Positions 1 to 6,946 of a DNA stretch of 6,946 nucleotides are shown piece by piece. Below the pieces are notes generated by a model, which saw only the letters and a list, made by a program, of their open reading frames with translations, was not told the origin of the DNA and did no database searches. Location of the stretch: assembly GCA_903923915.1 (NCBI GenBank), contig CAIXZI010000496.1, positions 1 through 6,946 on the forward strand. Direction: 5' to 3'. Numbering within the stretch: the first letter of the stretch is position 1; each line of letters begins with the position of its first letter. Source of the DNA: an uncultured Bacteroidota bacterium (GTDB lineage: Bacteria; Bacteroidota; Bacteroidia; B-17B0; Aurantibacillaceae). The position numbers and the translations under genes are program-made.

Positions 1-33
1 CGTAAATATTTCTAAAATTTTTAGTTAATTAAA

Positions 34-414
34 ATGGAAAGTTTATCGCCCAATATTTTTGTAAAAGACATTCATAAAACAATTGAGTTTTATAAGCAAT
101 TGGGCTTTGAGATAAACATGTCGGTACCGGAAACAGGTACAGATTTTGTTTGGGTTATGATGACTTGCGGTAAAGTTAATTTTATGTTTCAAACGTATGA
201 TAGTCTTGCAAATGAACTACCTGAAATTAGCAGGAAAGATGGGGCTTCGCTCCTACTTTACATTAACATTAAAAACATTCATTCTTTTTTTGAATCTGTT
301 AAAGAAAAAGTTACCGTGCTAAAAGGTTTAGAAAAAACATTTTACGGTGCAACTGAGTTTTCAATTAAAGACAACAACAATTACGTGTTAACTTTTGCTG
401 AACACAAAAGTTAG
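34..414 (+). CDS. VOC-fold protein, glyoxalase/bleomycin-resistance-like
   Basis: A 126-residue cytoplasmic protein of the vicinal oxygen chelate superfamily, at the usual single-domain length of about 120-130 residues. The sequence shows the two beta-alpha-beta-beta-beta halves. The first opens with strand SPNIFVKDI (5-13) and helix HKTIEFYKQLGF (14-25). The second opens with strand SLLLYINIKNI (72-82), followed by a helix (83-92). It closes with the family signature YGATEFSIKDNNNYVLTFAE (104-123). E123 is at the usual last metal-ligand position, but Q53 occupies the second and no His stands at the first or third, so a glyoxalase I metal site looks incomplete. Metal-free binding-type members of the family (bleomycin resistance type) are a better analogy. 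Substrate and reaction cannot be told. The ATG at 34 follows an A/T-rich leader, and only 33 upstream bases are visible, so no promoter can be judged. The gene converges on the large surface-protein gene, with 22 bases between the two stops. Confidence 0.88.
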   Translation: MESLSPNIFVKDIHKTIEFYKQLGFEINMSVPETGTDFVWVMMTCGKVNFMFQTYDSLANELPEISRKDGASLLLYINIKNIHSFFESVKEKVTVLKGLEKTFYGATEFSIKDNNNYVLTFAEHKS

Positions 415-436
415 ATTTTCTGACAAGTAATTTTAA

Positions 437-3400
437 CTAATGTATCAAACTAACATTTCCTTTTTTAAAGGATTGTTTACCATCGTTACATTTAAAAGTA
501 ATGTAATAGCCAAATACATCAGGGTTGCAAGGCTTTCCATTAAAAATACCATCCCAACCTTTGTTTATATCATAGGTTTCAAAAACTATTTGTCCCCAAC
601 GGTCGGCCACTACAAAATGTATATCTGTTACAAAATTACTTCGTGCATAAAGCACATCATTTTTTCCATCGCCATTAGGTGTAAATGTATTGGGTACAAA
701 TACGGTACTCTCGTTACAGCCATTTGAGAGAACATAAATAGTAAGGCTACTAACCGGAAACTTACATCCATACGGATCTATATAAACACCCGTATAAGTA
801 GTTGTGTGGTGCGGACTTGCCACCGGATTTAAAATACTATCATTACTTAAATTATAATCAGGGTTCCAAATAATATACCCACCACTAAGTGAAGTATTAA
901 GTTGAGATGAGCCTCCATCAATAATAGTATCGGGCAATGCGTAAACAGCTAACGAAGAAGATGAATAATAAGGCACGGTAATATTACTATGAAGTGTAGA
1001 GGTGCAAGTGTCTCCCAAACTATTTACTTGCGTTAAATACAAGGTATAATGCGTGGTGGCTGTTGGTGTGGCAATAGGGTTGTGTATGTATCCATTATTT
1101 AAATTGGCGGCTGGCGTCCAGGTGTATGTTATTCCGCCGGTGGCATTTAATTGCACCGATTTACCCTGACAAACAGTTGTACCTTTTGAAATACTGATAG
1201 GCGTAAAACCTGTTAACGTAACTACTTTTTTGATGCTATCAGAACAATTATATTGATTGTTTGCCACTAAAGTAATTGTATAAGTGCCTGGATGAGAATA
1301 GGAATGAGAAGGATTTTGATGCGTATCATATAACGTATCACCAAAATTCCAGTTCCATGAAGTTACATTTGAATAAGAAGAATCTTTAAAGGCTAATGTA
1401 TTACCACATGGGTTTACCGAATAATTAAATGCAGCTGTTACTTTTGGATAAATGGTTATGGTATCCATCAACATAAAATTACAAGTTCTTCCGGCACCAT
1501 CTGTTTGCGGAATGGTAACCGTGTAAATAGTAGTTGTGCTTGGTGTTGCAATTGGGTTAGCAATGTTTGCATTATTTAAGCCTACACTTGGCTGCCATGT
1601 ATAGGTTGTACCTCCATTTGCATGTAACTGAATACTATTGCCATAACAAAAAGTTGCGTTTGGATATGATTGCACCGGTGTTATAGTAAAATGTAAAACC
1701 TGCTTAGCGGTATCACTGCAGCCATTGCCACTATTAGCTATAAGTGTATTTGTATATGTGCCAGGCTGATATACTATTGTTCCCGGGTTTTGTAAAGTGC
1801 TTGTTTGTCCGTTACCAAAGTTCCAGTTATAACTAACTGTAGCTCCATTGGTATTTGATGTGTTTTGTAATGCAATACTATTCTTACACGAATCATATAC
1901 GGAAGTAAATGACGCCGTTGGTTTTGGAAAAACAGTTATGGTAACAAAACTGGTATCGCTTAAATTACATGTAGTTGGGTTGTATGCTAAAAGTGTGGCA
2001 GTATATGTACCCGCAGTTGTATAAGTTCTTACTGGGTTTGGTATTGAGCTGGTTGTATCATTGTTTCCAAAATTCCACAAAAATGCTGTTGCGCCTGTAC
2101 TTACATTATTAAAGTTTACCGTTAATGGTACGCAACCAAATTTATTTGCTGTATAATTTGCTACTACTAATGGATTGTGAAAATCAATTTTAAAAGTTGC
2201 GTTGTTACAATTGGCTCCATTATTTAAACCTCCGGTAGATGTTGGCCAAGCGCCCGGTGTTACCGGAAAATCTTGATTACCACCACAACCTGTACATAAC
2301 GATTGATATACAATGCCTCGTTTGTCATATCGGCTTGTACCTCCATGCACATGCTCAAAGCTTAAAGGCCCGCCATAATACGTAGAAAATAAAAGTGAAT
2401 CAGCATTTTTAGCCAACTCTGCCATATAAAAATTAAATCCATCACCGTTAGAACTTTGTATAGTATTAGGCGTAATAGGCATATTATAAGTAGTAAGCTG
2501 GGTTTTAAAATTGCCTCCCCACCCTGCTATGTAAACATGCTCGCAATAATCAACTAAAAAAGCAGTTGGCGAAATATTTATTTGTCCTGTACCGTTACCA
2601 ATATTAGTAGAGTAAATAATTTGAGAAAGGTTATTATTTAATTTACTTATAAATTGAGTGCTGTTTGCATTAGAATATAATGCGTTTATAATTGGTAGGA
2701 TACCCAAGGCTTGCCCATATACATATACGTTTTGATTTTTATCAAGCTGAACAAAAAAAGATTGGTCATAATCATTTGTACCTATGTATGTTGCAGCCAA
2801 CAAACTACTTCCGTTTGCACTTATTTTAGTGATATATCCATCACTTATACCTCCATTAGATGAAGTATTATAAGCGCCCGATGTAGCAGGAAAATCCGTA
2901 CTTCTTGTACCGCCCGTTGTATAAATTTCATTGTTTTTACCAATGTATAATCCGCAACCCGATTCGTTATTGCTTCCTCCAATAAAGGTACTCCATTGCA
3001 ATTGCGATAAGTTAGGATCGAATTTAAAAAGAACTGCATCTTGCCAGCCGCCAAGCGTATTATCAAAGCCATTTTTTATTGGAAAATTGGCAGAGCGCGA
3101 TGAACTGCTAATAACAGGATTGCCCAAATTATCTAATTGAATTTCGCCACGGTATTGATCGCCATAATTATATTGTAAAGAATCTGGGCCAATTTCTCCG
3201 CTTGAAGGAGATGCCACATTATTAATATTTAACCCATCATTATCGCTTCCGCCAATAAATGTGCTTGCCAATAGTTGATTACCACCCGCACTTAATTTAG
3301 CAACGTATAAATCCGATCCATTGTTAAAATAAGTACCACTACCTGTAAAGGTTTGTCCAGGCCCTCCCCCGTTAAATGAATTATCATAAGCCTGTGATGT

Positions 3401-4450
3401 CATTGGGAAATCGGCTGAACCTGTTGCACCAAATAAAAATAAATCATTCTGACTATCAACTATTAAACTGGTAACTGTTTCGCTGCTATTAGCTCCACCC
3501 AAATAGGTTGAATATTGCAAAAAAGCCCCCGAAGCATCGTATTTTGTAATAGCAACATCCACCATACCCTGAGAGAAAAAACCATTAAATGAGCCATCAT
3601 AAGCGTTTACAACCGGGTAACCGTTATCAAATGCTATACTGCCACTGTATAAATTTCCTTGCGAATCATAAGTACCGGCAAAGCCAAAATTATCTGCCAA
3701 AGAACCAGAAGACGTTGCAAATACAAGCACCGGATCTATTACTAATTCATATTTTTTATCGTATCCTTTTGGAAAAGAAAATGAAACTGTATTTTTTTTC
3801 AACTGAAAATTACAAGGTACTTCAACTGTTTTTCCATTTATAATTTGATAGGCATAGGGTTCATGCTCTACTAATTCATTTAGTGTGGTTTTAATAATTA
3901 ATTGTTTTTTATCGAGATAAATTTTCTCTGTTTTATCATAATACAACTTAACATTAGTAGCGTCTCCACCAGGTTTTACGTAAAAATTATACTTCACACT
4001 ATTATCCTGTCCAAGCATTTCAAGATTAATATTTTGCCATAAATCTGTATATAAAAGTTTTTGGTAATTTTTTACATTACTTGCCCAACGTTTTTTATCA
4101 CTTCCAATAAAATAATTGCAATAGTCTTTTGCTGCATTAAATGATTGCACGCTTACATTTGGATTGGCATTGGTAAACAATACCTGAAACCCCGTTGTTT
4201 TTATAGGTTTTGCAGGCTTTGCCGACATGTGCATACTTCTGTAAGTTTCTTTGTCGTAAAAACCATAAGTTATGGCGTCCTTTTGCGCATACAAAGCACC
4301 ACCATCAAGCTGCGCACGGTATAAAATGAAATCTTGCCATTGGTGTTTATTTTCGGTAAAACGAATAAGCGTTTTGGGTTCTTGCGAAAACGCCTGAAGA
4401 CAAAGAAAAGTAATGAATAAAAAAAGAAAATATCTTTTAGGTAACAACAT
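437..4450 (-). CDS. Large modular secreted protein with SBBP-like propeller, PKD domains and T9SS type B (CHU_C) tail
   Basis: A 1337-residue exported, probably surface-attached or adhesive protein. Residues 1-23 form a Sec signal peptide (basic KR at 5-6, hydrophobic core, end AFSQ). Residues about 27-240 resemble the DUF7948-type region that precedes SBBP repeats in Bacteroidota, ending in LVIDPVLVF. Residues about 241-766 carry beta-propeller-like repeats: STYLGG (314), STFIGG (396, 487), ATYIGT (553), STNIGN (614), STYYGG (689), interleaved with DFP-T--AY motifs (347, 519, 727). PKD domains lie at about 767-842, 843-925 and 1003-1082, with cores such as LWNFG, NWNFG and PGTYT. Three Ig-like modules at about 926-1002, 1083-1160 and 1161-1241 share a NP-A-P--TT-YT ending. 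Residues 1244-1337 are the gliding-motility-associated CHU_C domain (VPNTFTPNGDGKNDV, DRWGQIVFET, GWDGIFNG, KGNVSLIH), the T9SS type B sorting signal. Secretion through T9SS follows from family knowledge; ligand or adhesive role is inference. The ATG at 4450 gives the signal peptide directly. The gene lies 32 bases behind the upstream gene, so co-transcription is likely. It is intact. Confidence 0.95.
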   Translation of the reverse strand: MLLPKRYFLFLFITFLCLQAFSQEPKTLIRFTENKHQWQDFILYRAQLDGGALYAQKDAITYGFYDKETYRSMHMSAKPAKPIKTTGFQVLFTNANPNVSVQSFNAAKDYCNYFIGSDKKRWASNVKNYQKLLYTDLWQNINLEMLGQDNSVKYNFYVKPGGDATNVKLYYDKTEKIYLDKKQLIIKTTLNELVEHEPYAYQIINGKTVEVPCNFQLKKNTVSFSFPKGYDKKYELVIDPVLVFATSSGSLADNFGFAGTYDSQGNLYSGSIAFDNGYPVVNAYDGSFNGFFSQGMVDVAITKYDASGAFLQYSTYLGGANSSETVTSLIVDSQNDLFLFGATGSADFPMTSQAYDNSFNGGGPGQTFTGSGTYFNNGSDLYVAKLSAGGNQLLASTFIGGSDNDGLNINNVASPSSGEIGPDSLQYNYGDQYRGEIQLDNLGNPVISSSSRSANFPIKNGFDNTLGGWQDAVLFKFDPNLSQLQWSTFIGGSNNESGCGLYIGKNNEIYTTGGTRSTDFPATSGAYNTSSNGGISDGYITKISANGSSLLAATYIGTNDYDQSFFVQLDKNQNVYVYGQALGILPIINALYSNANSTQFISKLNNNLSQIIYSTNIGNGTGQINISPTAFLVDYCEHVYIAGWGGNFKTQLTTYNMPITPNTIQSSNGDGFNFYMAELAKNADSLLFSTYYGGPLSFEHVHGGTSRYDKRGIVYQSLCTGCGGNQDFPVTPGAWPTSTGGLNNGANCNNATFKIDFHNPLVVANYTANKFGCVPLTVNFNNVSTGATAFLWNFGNNDTTSSIPNPVRTYTTAGTYTATLLAYNPTTCNLSDTSFVTITVFPKPTASFTSVYDSCKNSIALQNTSNTNGATVSYNWNFGNGQTSTLQNPGTIVYQPGTYTNTLIANSGNGCSDTAKQVLHFTITPVQSYPNATFCYGNSIQLHANGGTTYTWQPSVGLNNANIANPIATPSTTTIYTVTIPQTDGAGRTCNFMLMDTITIYPKVTAAFNYSVNPCGNTLAFKDSSYSNVTSWNWNFGDTLYDTHQNPSHSYSHPGTYTITLVANNQYNCSDSIKKVVTLTGFTPISISKGTTVCQGKSVQLNATGGITYTWTPAANLNNGYIHNPIATPTATTHYTLYLTQVNSLGDTCTSTLHSNITVPYYSSSSLAVYALPDTIIDGGSSQLNTSLSGGYIIWNPDYNLSNDSILNPVASPHHTTTYTGVYIDPYGCKFPVSSLTIYVLSNGCNESTVFVPNTFTPNGDGKNDVLYARSNFVTDIHFVVADRWGQIVFETYDINKGWDGIFNGKPCNPDVFGYYITFKCNDGKQSFKKGNVSLIH
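728..2152 (-). repeat. Tail array of PKD and Ig-like modules inside the large surface-protein gene
   Basis: Six modules of about 75-83 residues in the order PKD, PKD, Ig-like, PKD, Ig-like, Ig-like. The PKD units share W-N-F-G and PGTYT-type cores. The Ig-like units share a G-x-Y/I-x-x-W-x-P start (for example TYTWQP near 949, TYTWTP near 1108, YIIWNP near 1192) and an NPIATP- or NPVASP-type ending followed by TT-YT (965, 1124, 1208). The first two Ig-like modules (bases 1445-1675 and 971-1204) are the closest pair, which suggests duplication of an Ig-like unit together with PKD 3. Such arrays usually act as stalks holding the sorting domain away from the functional head. Confidence 0.75.
2369..3511 (-). 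repeat. SBBP-like beta-propeller repeat run inside the large surface-protein gene
   Basis: Protein-level repeats spaced about 60-90 residues apart, each with an S/A-T-Y/F/N-x-G-G/N/T strand at residues 314, 396, 487, 553, 614 and 689. Most are followed by a D/N-x-(Q)N-x-(I/V/L)-Y/F-x-x-G strand (for example DSQNDLFLFG at 332, KNNEIYTTGG at 505, KNQNVYVYGQ at 571) and some by a DFP-x-T segment. This matches the seven-bladed propeller (SBBP) pattern. Six blades are clear and a degenerate first one near residues 241-270 is plausible. The repeats have diverged at DNA level. Confidence 0.75.
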
Positions 4451-4482
4451 GTTTTAATTAGTTACAATAAAGATAGAATTTT

Positions 4483-5163
4483 TTATTGAATTTTTAATTT
4501 ACCTGCCTTTAAGGCTTTAATAAATTGCGCCCAAGCTAATGGATTAAGCAAGTTATTAGGTGGATATTGCCCCATGTAGTACATTTTATTATACTGCTGC
4601 TGCATGGCGTAGCGGTAATTGCCGTAAGCATCCATACTTACCCCTTTTATAAGTTCGCGCATTTCTTCTGCGGCTAAGTTTTGTTTGGCACGATCTAAAT
4701 CTGAGTTGGCTATATTTCGTTTTAAAAAATCGGCTTTAAAATCTTCTTTACTTGGCCAAGGATAAACATTCACCTCTTTTAAAGTAAACGTATCGCGGTG
4801 TATAATTTGAATATTATCGTAATGCTTAGAAGTAAGTGTGTCAGGAACAATATATTGCGCCTCTTTATAACCTAAGTTTACAAACTCAATTACATCGCCC
4901 GGCTCAACAATTAAGGTGTAAAACCCAAAATAATCGGTTACGGTGCCTCTACCTGATTTTTGTATTACAATGGAAGTAAACGGTACGCCTTTTAAACTAT
5001 CTCCTTCAACCACCAAGCCCGATAGCTGTATAAGTTTATCCTTTTGTTTGGCAGGTTGTATTTGTGCAACAGAAGTAACACACAACAATAACATAGCTGC
5101 TAAAAAAAACGGCACAAACGTTATGCCTGTGCCGTTTTTAGTATTTATTTTTCTATTAATCAA
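4483..5163 (-). CDS. Exported protein with carboxypeptidase-regulatory-like domain; start uncertain
   Basis: A Bacteroidota protein of about 200-235 residues depending on the start. After a hydrophobic export segment ending in SVAQ comes a CarboxypepD_reg-like beta-sandwich (IQLSGLVVEGDSLKGVPFTS, then RGTVTDYFGFYTL, PGDVIEFVNLGY), the module also found at the N-terminus of TonB-dependent receptors. A mostly helical C-terminal part of about 100 residues contains VYPWPSKEDF and ends NPLAWAQFIKALKAG. I recognise this two-part arrangement from Bacteroidota genomes but know no function; periplasmic or envelope location is inferred. The frame is open from 5199, but its only ATG is at 5094, which leaves just ten residues before the SVAQ glutamine. 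Non-ATG options are GTG 5190, TTG 5184, TTG 5163 and GTG 5115. I give TTG 5163 because it supplies a basic n-region plus the whole hydrophobic core and overlaps the upstream stop by only a few bases. ATG 5094 remains possible. Upstream residues are encoded by the upstream gene's terminator hairpin. Confidence 0.8.
   Translation of the reverse strand: MINRKINTKNGTGITFVPFFLAAMLLLCVTSVAQIQPAKQKDKLIQLSGLVVEGDSLKGVPFTSIVIQKSGRGTVTDYFGFYTLIVEPGDVIEFVNLGYKEAQYIVPDTLTSKHYDNIQIIHRDTFTLKEVNVYPWPSKEDFKADFLKRNIANSDLDRAKQNLAAEEMRELIKGVSMDAYGNYRYAMQQQYNKMYYMGQYPPNNLLNPLAWAQFIKALKAGKLKIQ
5102..5139 (-). terminator. Rho-independent terminator of the type A sorting-tail gene
   Basis: A perfect 12-bp inverted repeat, AAAAACGGCACA at 5105-5116 and TGTGCCGTTTTT at 5128-5139, with an 11-base loop. 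Read on the minus strand, the stem ends in a run of eight T (complement of 5102-5109), three of them beyond the stem. It starts 17 bases after the stop codon of the gene at 5156-6004, the expected place for that gene's terminator. The T-run is longer on the minus strand (8) than on the plus strand (5), which supports minus-strand use. The same bases lie in the open frame of the downstream gene. Confidence 0.85.
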
Positions 5164-6004
5164 TTTGAATTTTTGTTTTAGCAACTTCACTACCCGACTT
5201 TACTTCTACTATGTACATACCTTTTTCTAAACCTAAGGTACTAACATTTACTTTGTTGTTAACAGCCCCGTTTGCGGTTACCGTTTTTACTTTCTGACCA
5301 ATAAAATTGTAAATAGTTACTTCAACCTCATTATTTGCTTGATAATTTTTTAACCAAACCGAAAAATCACCATGACTTGGATTTGGAAATACTAACAAAG
5401 AAGGAGGGTTTAATGCATTATAAGATACACCTGTAATATCATCACCTACTATAATGTTATCAATATCTAAAAACCAATCTCCATTAGCACGAGCAACATC
5501 TAATCTTAAATAAACCGGCGAAGAGCCCGCAAATGCAAAAAGAGCATTGGTATAGGTATAAGTAGTCCATGTAGTTAACGGAGCAGGGTTTGTTGTGTTG
5601 TCTAATGTTGCTACAGCAAGAAAAGGACTAGCTCCAACAAACGCATCAATTACAACTTTATCTCCTGTACCTAATGTTGTTCCTGTACTTGGATAAAGAG
5701 CTGCATTAACAAAACGATATTGAATACTGATTTTTGTGGTAGCTGTAACTCCAGTGAAACTTGGCATTGTAAGTGTATCTTGTGAATGACCTGCATTCAT
5801 TTCTGACGAGCAAGCATTTGTATTATATGTACCATGATTTGCGTACACTTTAAACCCACTTGTGCTTGACCAACCTGAAGGTAAAGGACCTGTTGCAGGT
5901 ACACCTGATGTAGTAACAGCATTAAAATTTTCACTTAACAAAGGTGTTTGTGCACTTAACAAACCACTTATAAAAAGTGATGACATGAATAATAATTTTT
6001 TCAT
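5156..6004 (-). CDS. Secreted protein with jelly-roll-like domain and T9SS type A sorting tail
   Basis: A 282-residue exported protein. Residues 1-18 are a Sec signal peptide (MKK, hydrophobic core, LLSAQ). Residues about 22-188 look like a choice-of-anchor J / cleaved-adhesin type beta-sandwich: ENFNAV (25-30), PSGWS (42-46), then several beta strands, and WFLDIDNIIVGD (177-188), the usual closing strand of these domains. Residues about 200-282 are the Por_Secre_tail type A sorting domain: LLVFPNPSHGDFSVWL (203-218), VTIYNFIGQKVKTV (229-242), VSTLGLEKGMYIVEV (254-268) and a short final strand. T9SS export and removal of the tail follow from family knowledge. No catalytic motif is visible, so a binding or structural role is more likely than an enzyme, and the ligand is unknown. 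The ATG at 6004 directly precedes the signal peptide. A strong terminator follows the stop. The 91-base gap upstream probably holds its promoter, though no clear TAnnTTTG box is visible. Confidence 0.93.
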   Translation of the reverse strand: MKKLLFMSSLFISGLLSAQTPLLSENFNAVTTSGVPATGPLPSGWSSTSGFKVYANHGTYNTNACSSEMNAGHSQDTLTMPSFTGVTATTKISIQYRFVNAALYPSTGTTLGTGDKVVIDAFVGASPFLAVATLDNTTNPAPLTTWTTYTYTNALFAFAGSSPVYLRLDVARANGDWFLDIDNIIVGDDITGVSYNALNPPSLLVFPNPSHGDFSVWLKNYQANNEVEVTIYNFIGQKVKTVTANGAVNNKVNVSTLGLEKGMYIVEVKSGSEVAKTKIQID

Positions 6005-6095
6005 GAGTTATTTTTTATGGGTTAATATGATTGCAATTTACGCATTTTTTGTTTGAAATGTTCTTTCATCAAAAAATTAACTTTTAGGTTAAAAA

Positions 6096-6946
6096 TTATG
6101 AAAAAGCAATAAAAGCAATAGCTAAAACACTAAATGCGATACCAATCATATTTTTAAGAGATAGTTTTTCGGCAAAAAACAAATATGCACAAAGGGTTGA
6201 ACCAAGCACTACGCTAACATTTAGTATTGGATACAAAACAGAGCTTTGCATAAAATTAGCGTCAATTGCTTTCATGATAAAATAGATACTAAAAAAGTTA
6301 GGTGTGCCTAAAATGATACCTGCCAATAATGTTTTTTTAATATCAATACTTGCTTTTTCCTTATAAAACAATACAAAAGCAATTACTCCAATTAATCCGG
6401 CGGCATAAAATGAAAGCCCAGAAAAACAAGCTGTTTCTGCTTCCGAATGCACCAACTTTTTTTGTGCATAGTTAACCAACGCATCAATAATTCCACTTCC
6501 TAAAAAAACGGCTAAAGGCAGCAAGTAGCTTTTTTTATCAGAAGTGCCTTTTTCCTTTTTAGGAGAAGCTGAAACTAAAAAAACAGACAGCAACGCTATT
6601 ACTATCCCAATTATTTTAAGCAAATGCGGAGAATCTTTATAAATAATAAAAGCTAAAATAACCGGTATAACCACACTCATTTTATTTGAAACCGATGCCA
6701 CCGAAACTCCTAATTTCTCTGTAGTTTGAGAAATTAAATAAAATATAGAAACAAACAAAGAACCTAAAAACAAAGCGGGTAGCCACAAATGAGTTGCTTC
6801 CAGATAAATAGTTTTAGGTGTTGTAAATAGCAACGAGAAACTTCCTGCAACAAAATAATTTACTACGATAGCCGGAAACGAAGCCACCTTAAACTTGTGA
6901 AAAGAGCGTAAAATAAGCAACAATAAAATATTACAGGCAATGCCAA
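6096..6946 (-). CDS. EamA/DMT-family transporter, 5' end cut by the window
   Basis: An inner-membrane protein of the drug/metabolite transporter superfamily. The frame stays open to the window edge: codons upstream of the TTG at 6923 read GIACNIL, part of a first membrane helix, so the true start lies outside the window with perhaps 10-20 residues missing. Counting from that TTG, hydrophobic segments lie at about 1-5 (end of helix 1), 16-35, 46-66, 72-96, 102-119, 132-153, 165-187, 197-218, 225-249 and 258-275, giving the ten-helix 5+5 layout. The first half ends with the typical KMSVVIPVILAFIIYKD segment (81-97) and the second repeats it as SSVLYPILNVSVVLGSTL (227-244). A lysine-rich loop (122-131, KKEKGTSDKK) joins the halves. 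The substrate cannot be inferred, since the family exports amino acids, metabolites and drugs. It is separated by 97 bases, stop codon included, from the next gene and has no evident functional link to it. Confidence 0.9.
   Translation of the reverse strand, partial: GIACNILLLLILRSFHKFKVASFPAIVVNYFVAGSFSLLFTTPKTIYLEATHLWLPALFLGSLFVSIFYLISQTTEKLGVSVASVSNKMSVVIPVILAFIIYKDSPHLLKIIGIVIALLSVFLVSASPKKEKGTSDKKSYLLPLAVFLGSGIIDALVNYAQKKLVHSEAETACFSGLSFYAAGLIGVIAFVLFYKEKASIDIKKTLLAGIILGTPNFFSIYFIMKAIDANFMQSSVLYPILNVSVVLGSTLCAYLFFAEKLSLKNMIGIAFSVLAIAFIAFS

Noticed and set aside
410..440. GTTAGA-TTT-TCTGAC hairpin between the convergent stops
   Set aside because: It is a 6-bp stem with a G-U pair and a loop of three, with no adjoining T-run, so it is not a supportable bidirectional terminator.
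2845..3072. A 75-residue minus-strand frame inside the propeller region
   Set aside because: It is on the same strand but out of frame with the strongly supported 1337-residue gene, and has no family features.
4468..4475. TATCTTTA upstream of the large surface-protein gene, one base off the Bacteroidota -7 box TAnnTTTG
   Set aside because: No TTG/TTTG -33 element lies about 19-21 bases upstream, and such AT-rich near-matches are frequent by chance.
5117..5122. AACGTT palindrome in the loop of the terminator hairpin
   Set aside because: A six-base palindrome is common by chance and nothing suggests an operator.
4943..5230. Plus-strand open frame opposite the regulatory-domain gene, and similar ones at 440-727, 2931-3140, 3589-3843 and 5862-6056
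   Set aside because: All lie antisense to well-supported genes, show no recognisable domain, and are explained as shadow frames of AT-rich coding DNA.
6071..6092. Weak hairpin TTAAC/GTTAA followed by six T after the transporter stop (minus strand)
   Set aside because: The stem is only 5 bp and AT-rich, so it is unlikely to be stable enough to call as a terminator, though the position is right.

Overview
The window looks like a chromosomal piece of a Bacteroidota bacterium of the gliding/T9SS-bearing kind (Cytophagia, Chitinophagia, Sphingobacteriia or Flavobacteriia; I cannot place it more finely). The reasons are the AT-rich DNA, A-rich rather than Shine-Dalgarno-like leaders before the ATGs, and two neighbouring secreted proteins that end in type IX secretion system (T9SS) sorting domains, one type A and one type B. 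I see no RNA gene, insertion sequence, CRISPR array, attachment site or origin.

Layout: a small plus-strand VOC-fold (glyoxalase/bleomycin-resistance-like) gene at the left edge converges on a block of four minus-strand genes. Read in transcription order (right to left), these are: a 5'-truncated EamA/DMT-type inner-membrane transporter (6946-6096); a 282-residue secreted protein with a jelly-roll-like domain and a type A sorting tail (6004-5156); a strong rho-independent terminator (5139-5102); a carboxypeptidase-regulatory-like domain protein whose start is unclear because it lies in or next to that terminator (about 5163-4483); and a 1337-residue modular surface protein (4450-437) with an N-terminal DUF7948-like region, an SBBP-like beta-propeller region, three PKD domains alternating with Ig-like modules, and a CHU_C type B tail.

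The three middle genes all encode exported proteins, so the block probably contributes to the cell surface or secretome. The last two genes are 32 bases apart and probably share a transcript. The transporter and the VOC gene look unrelated to this theme. The window is mostly ordinary Bacteroidota gene content. The item most worth a second look is the 12-bp perfect hairpin terminator that doubles as the apparent signal-peptide coding region of the gene downstream of it. I do not see convincing evidence of a previously undescribed multi-gene system.
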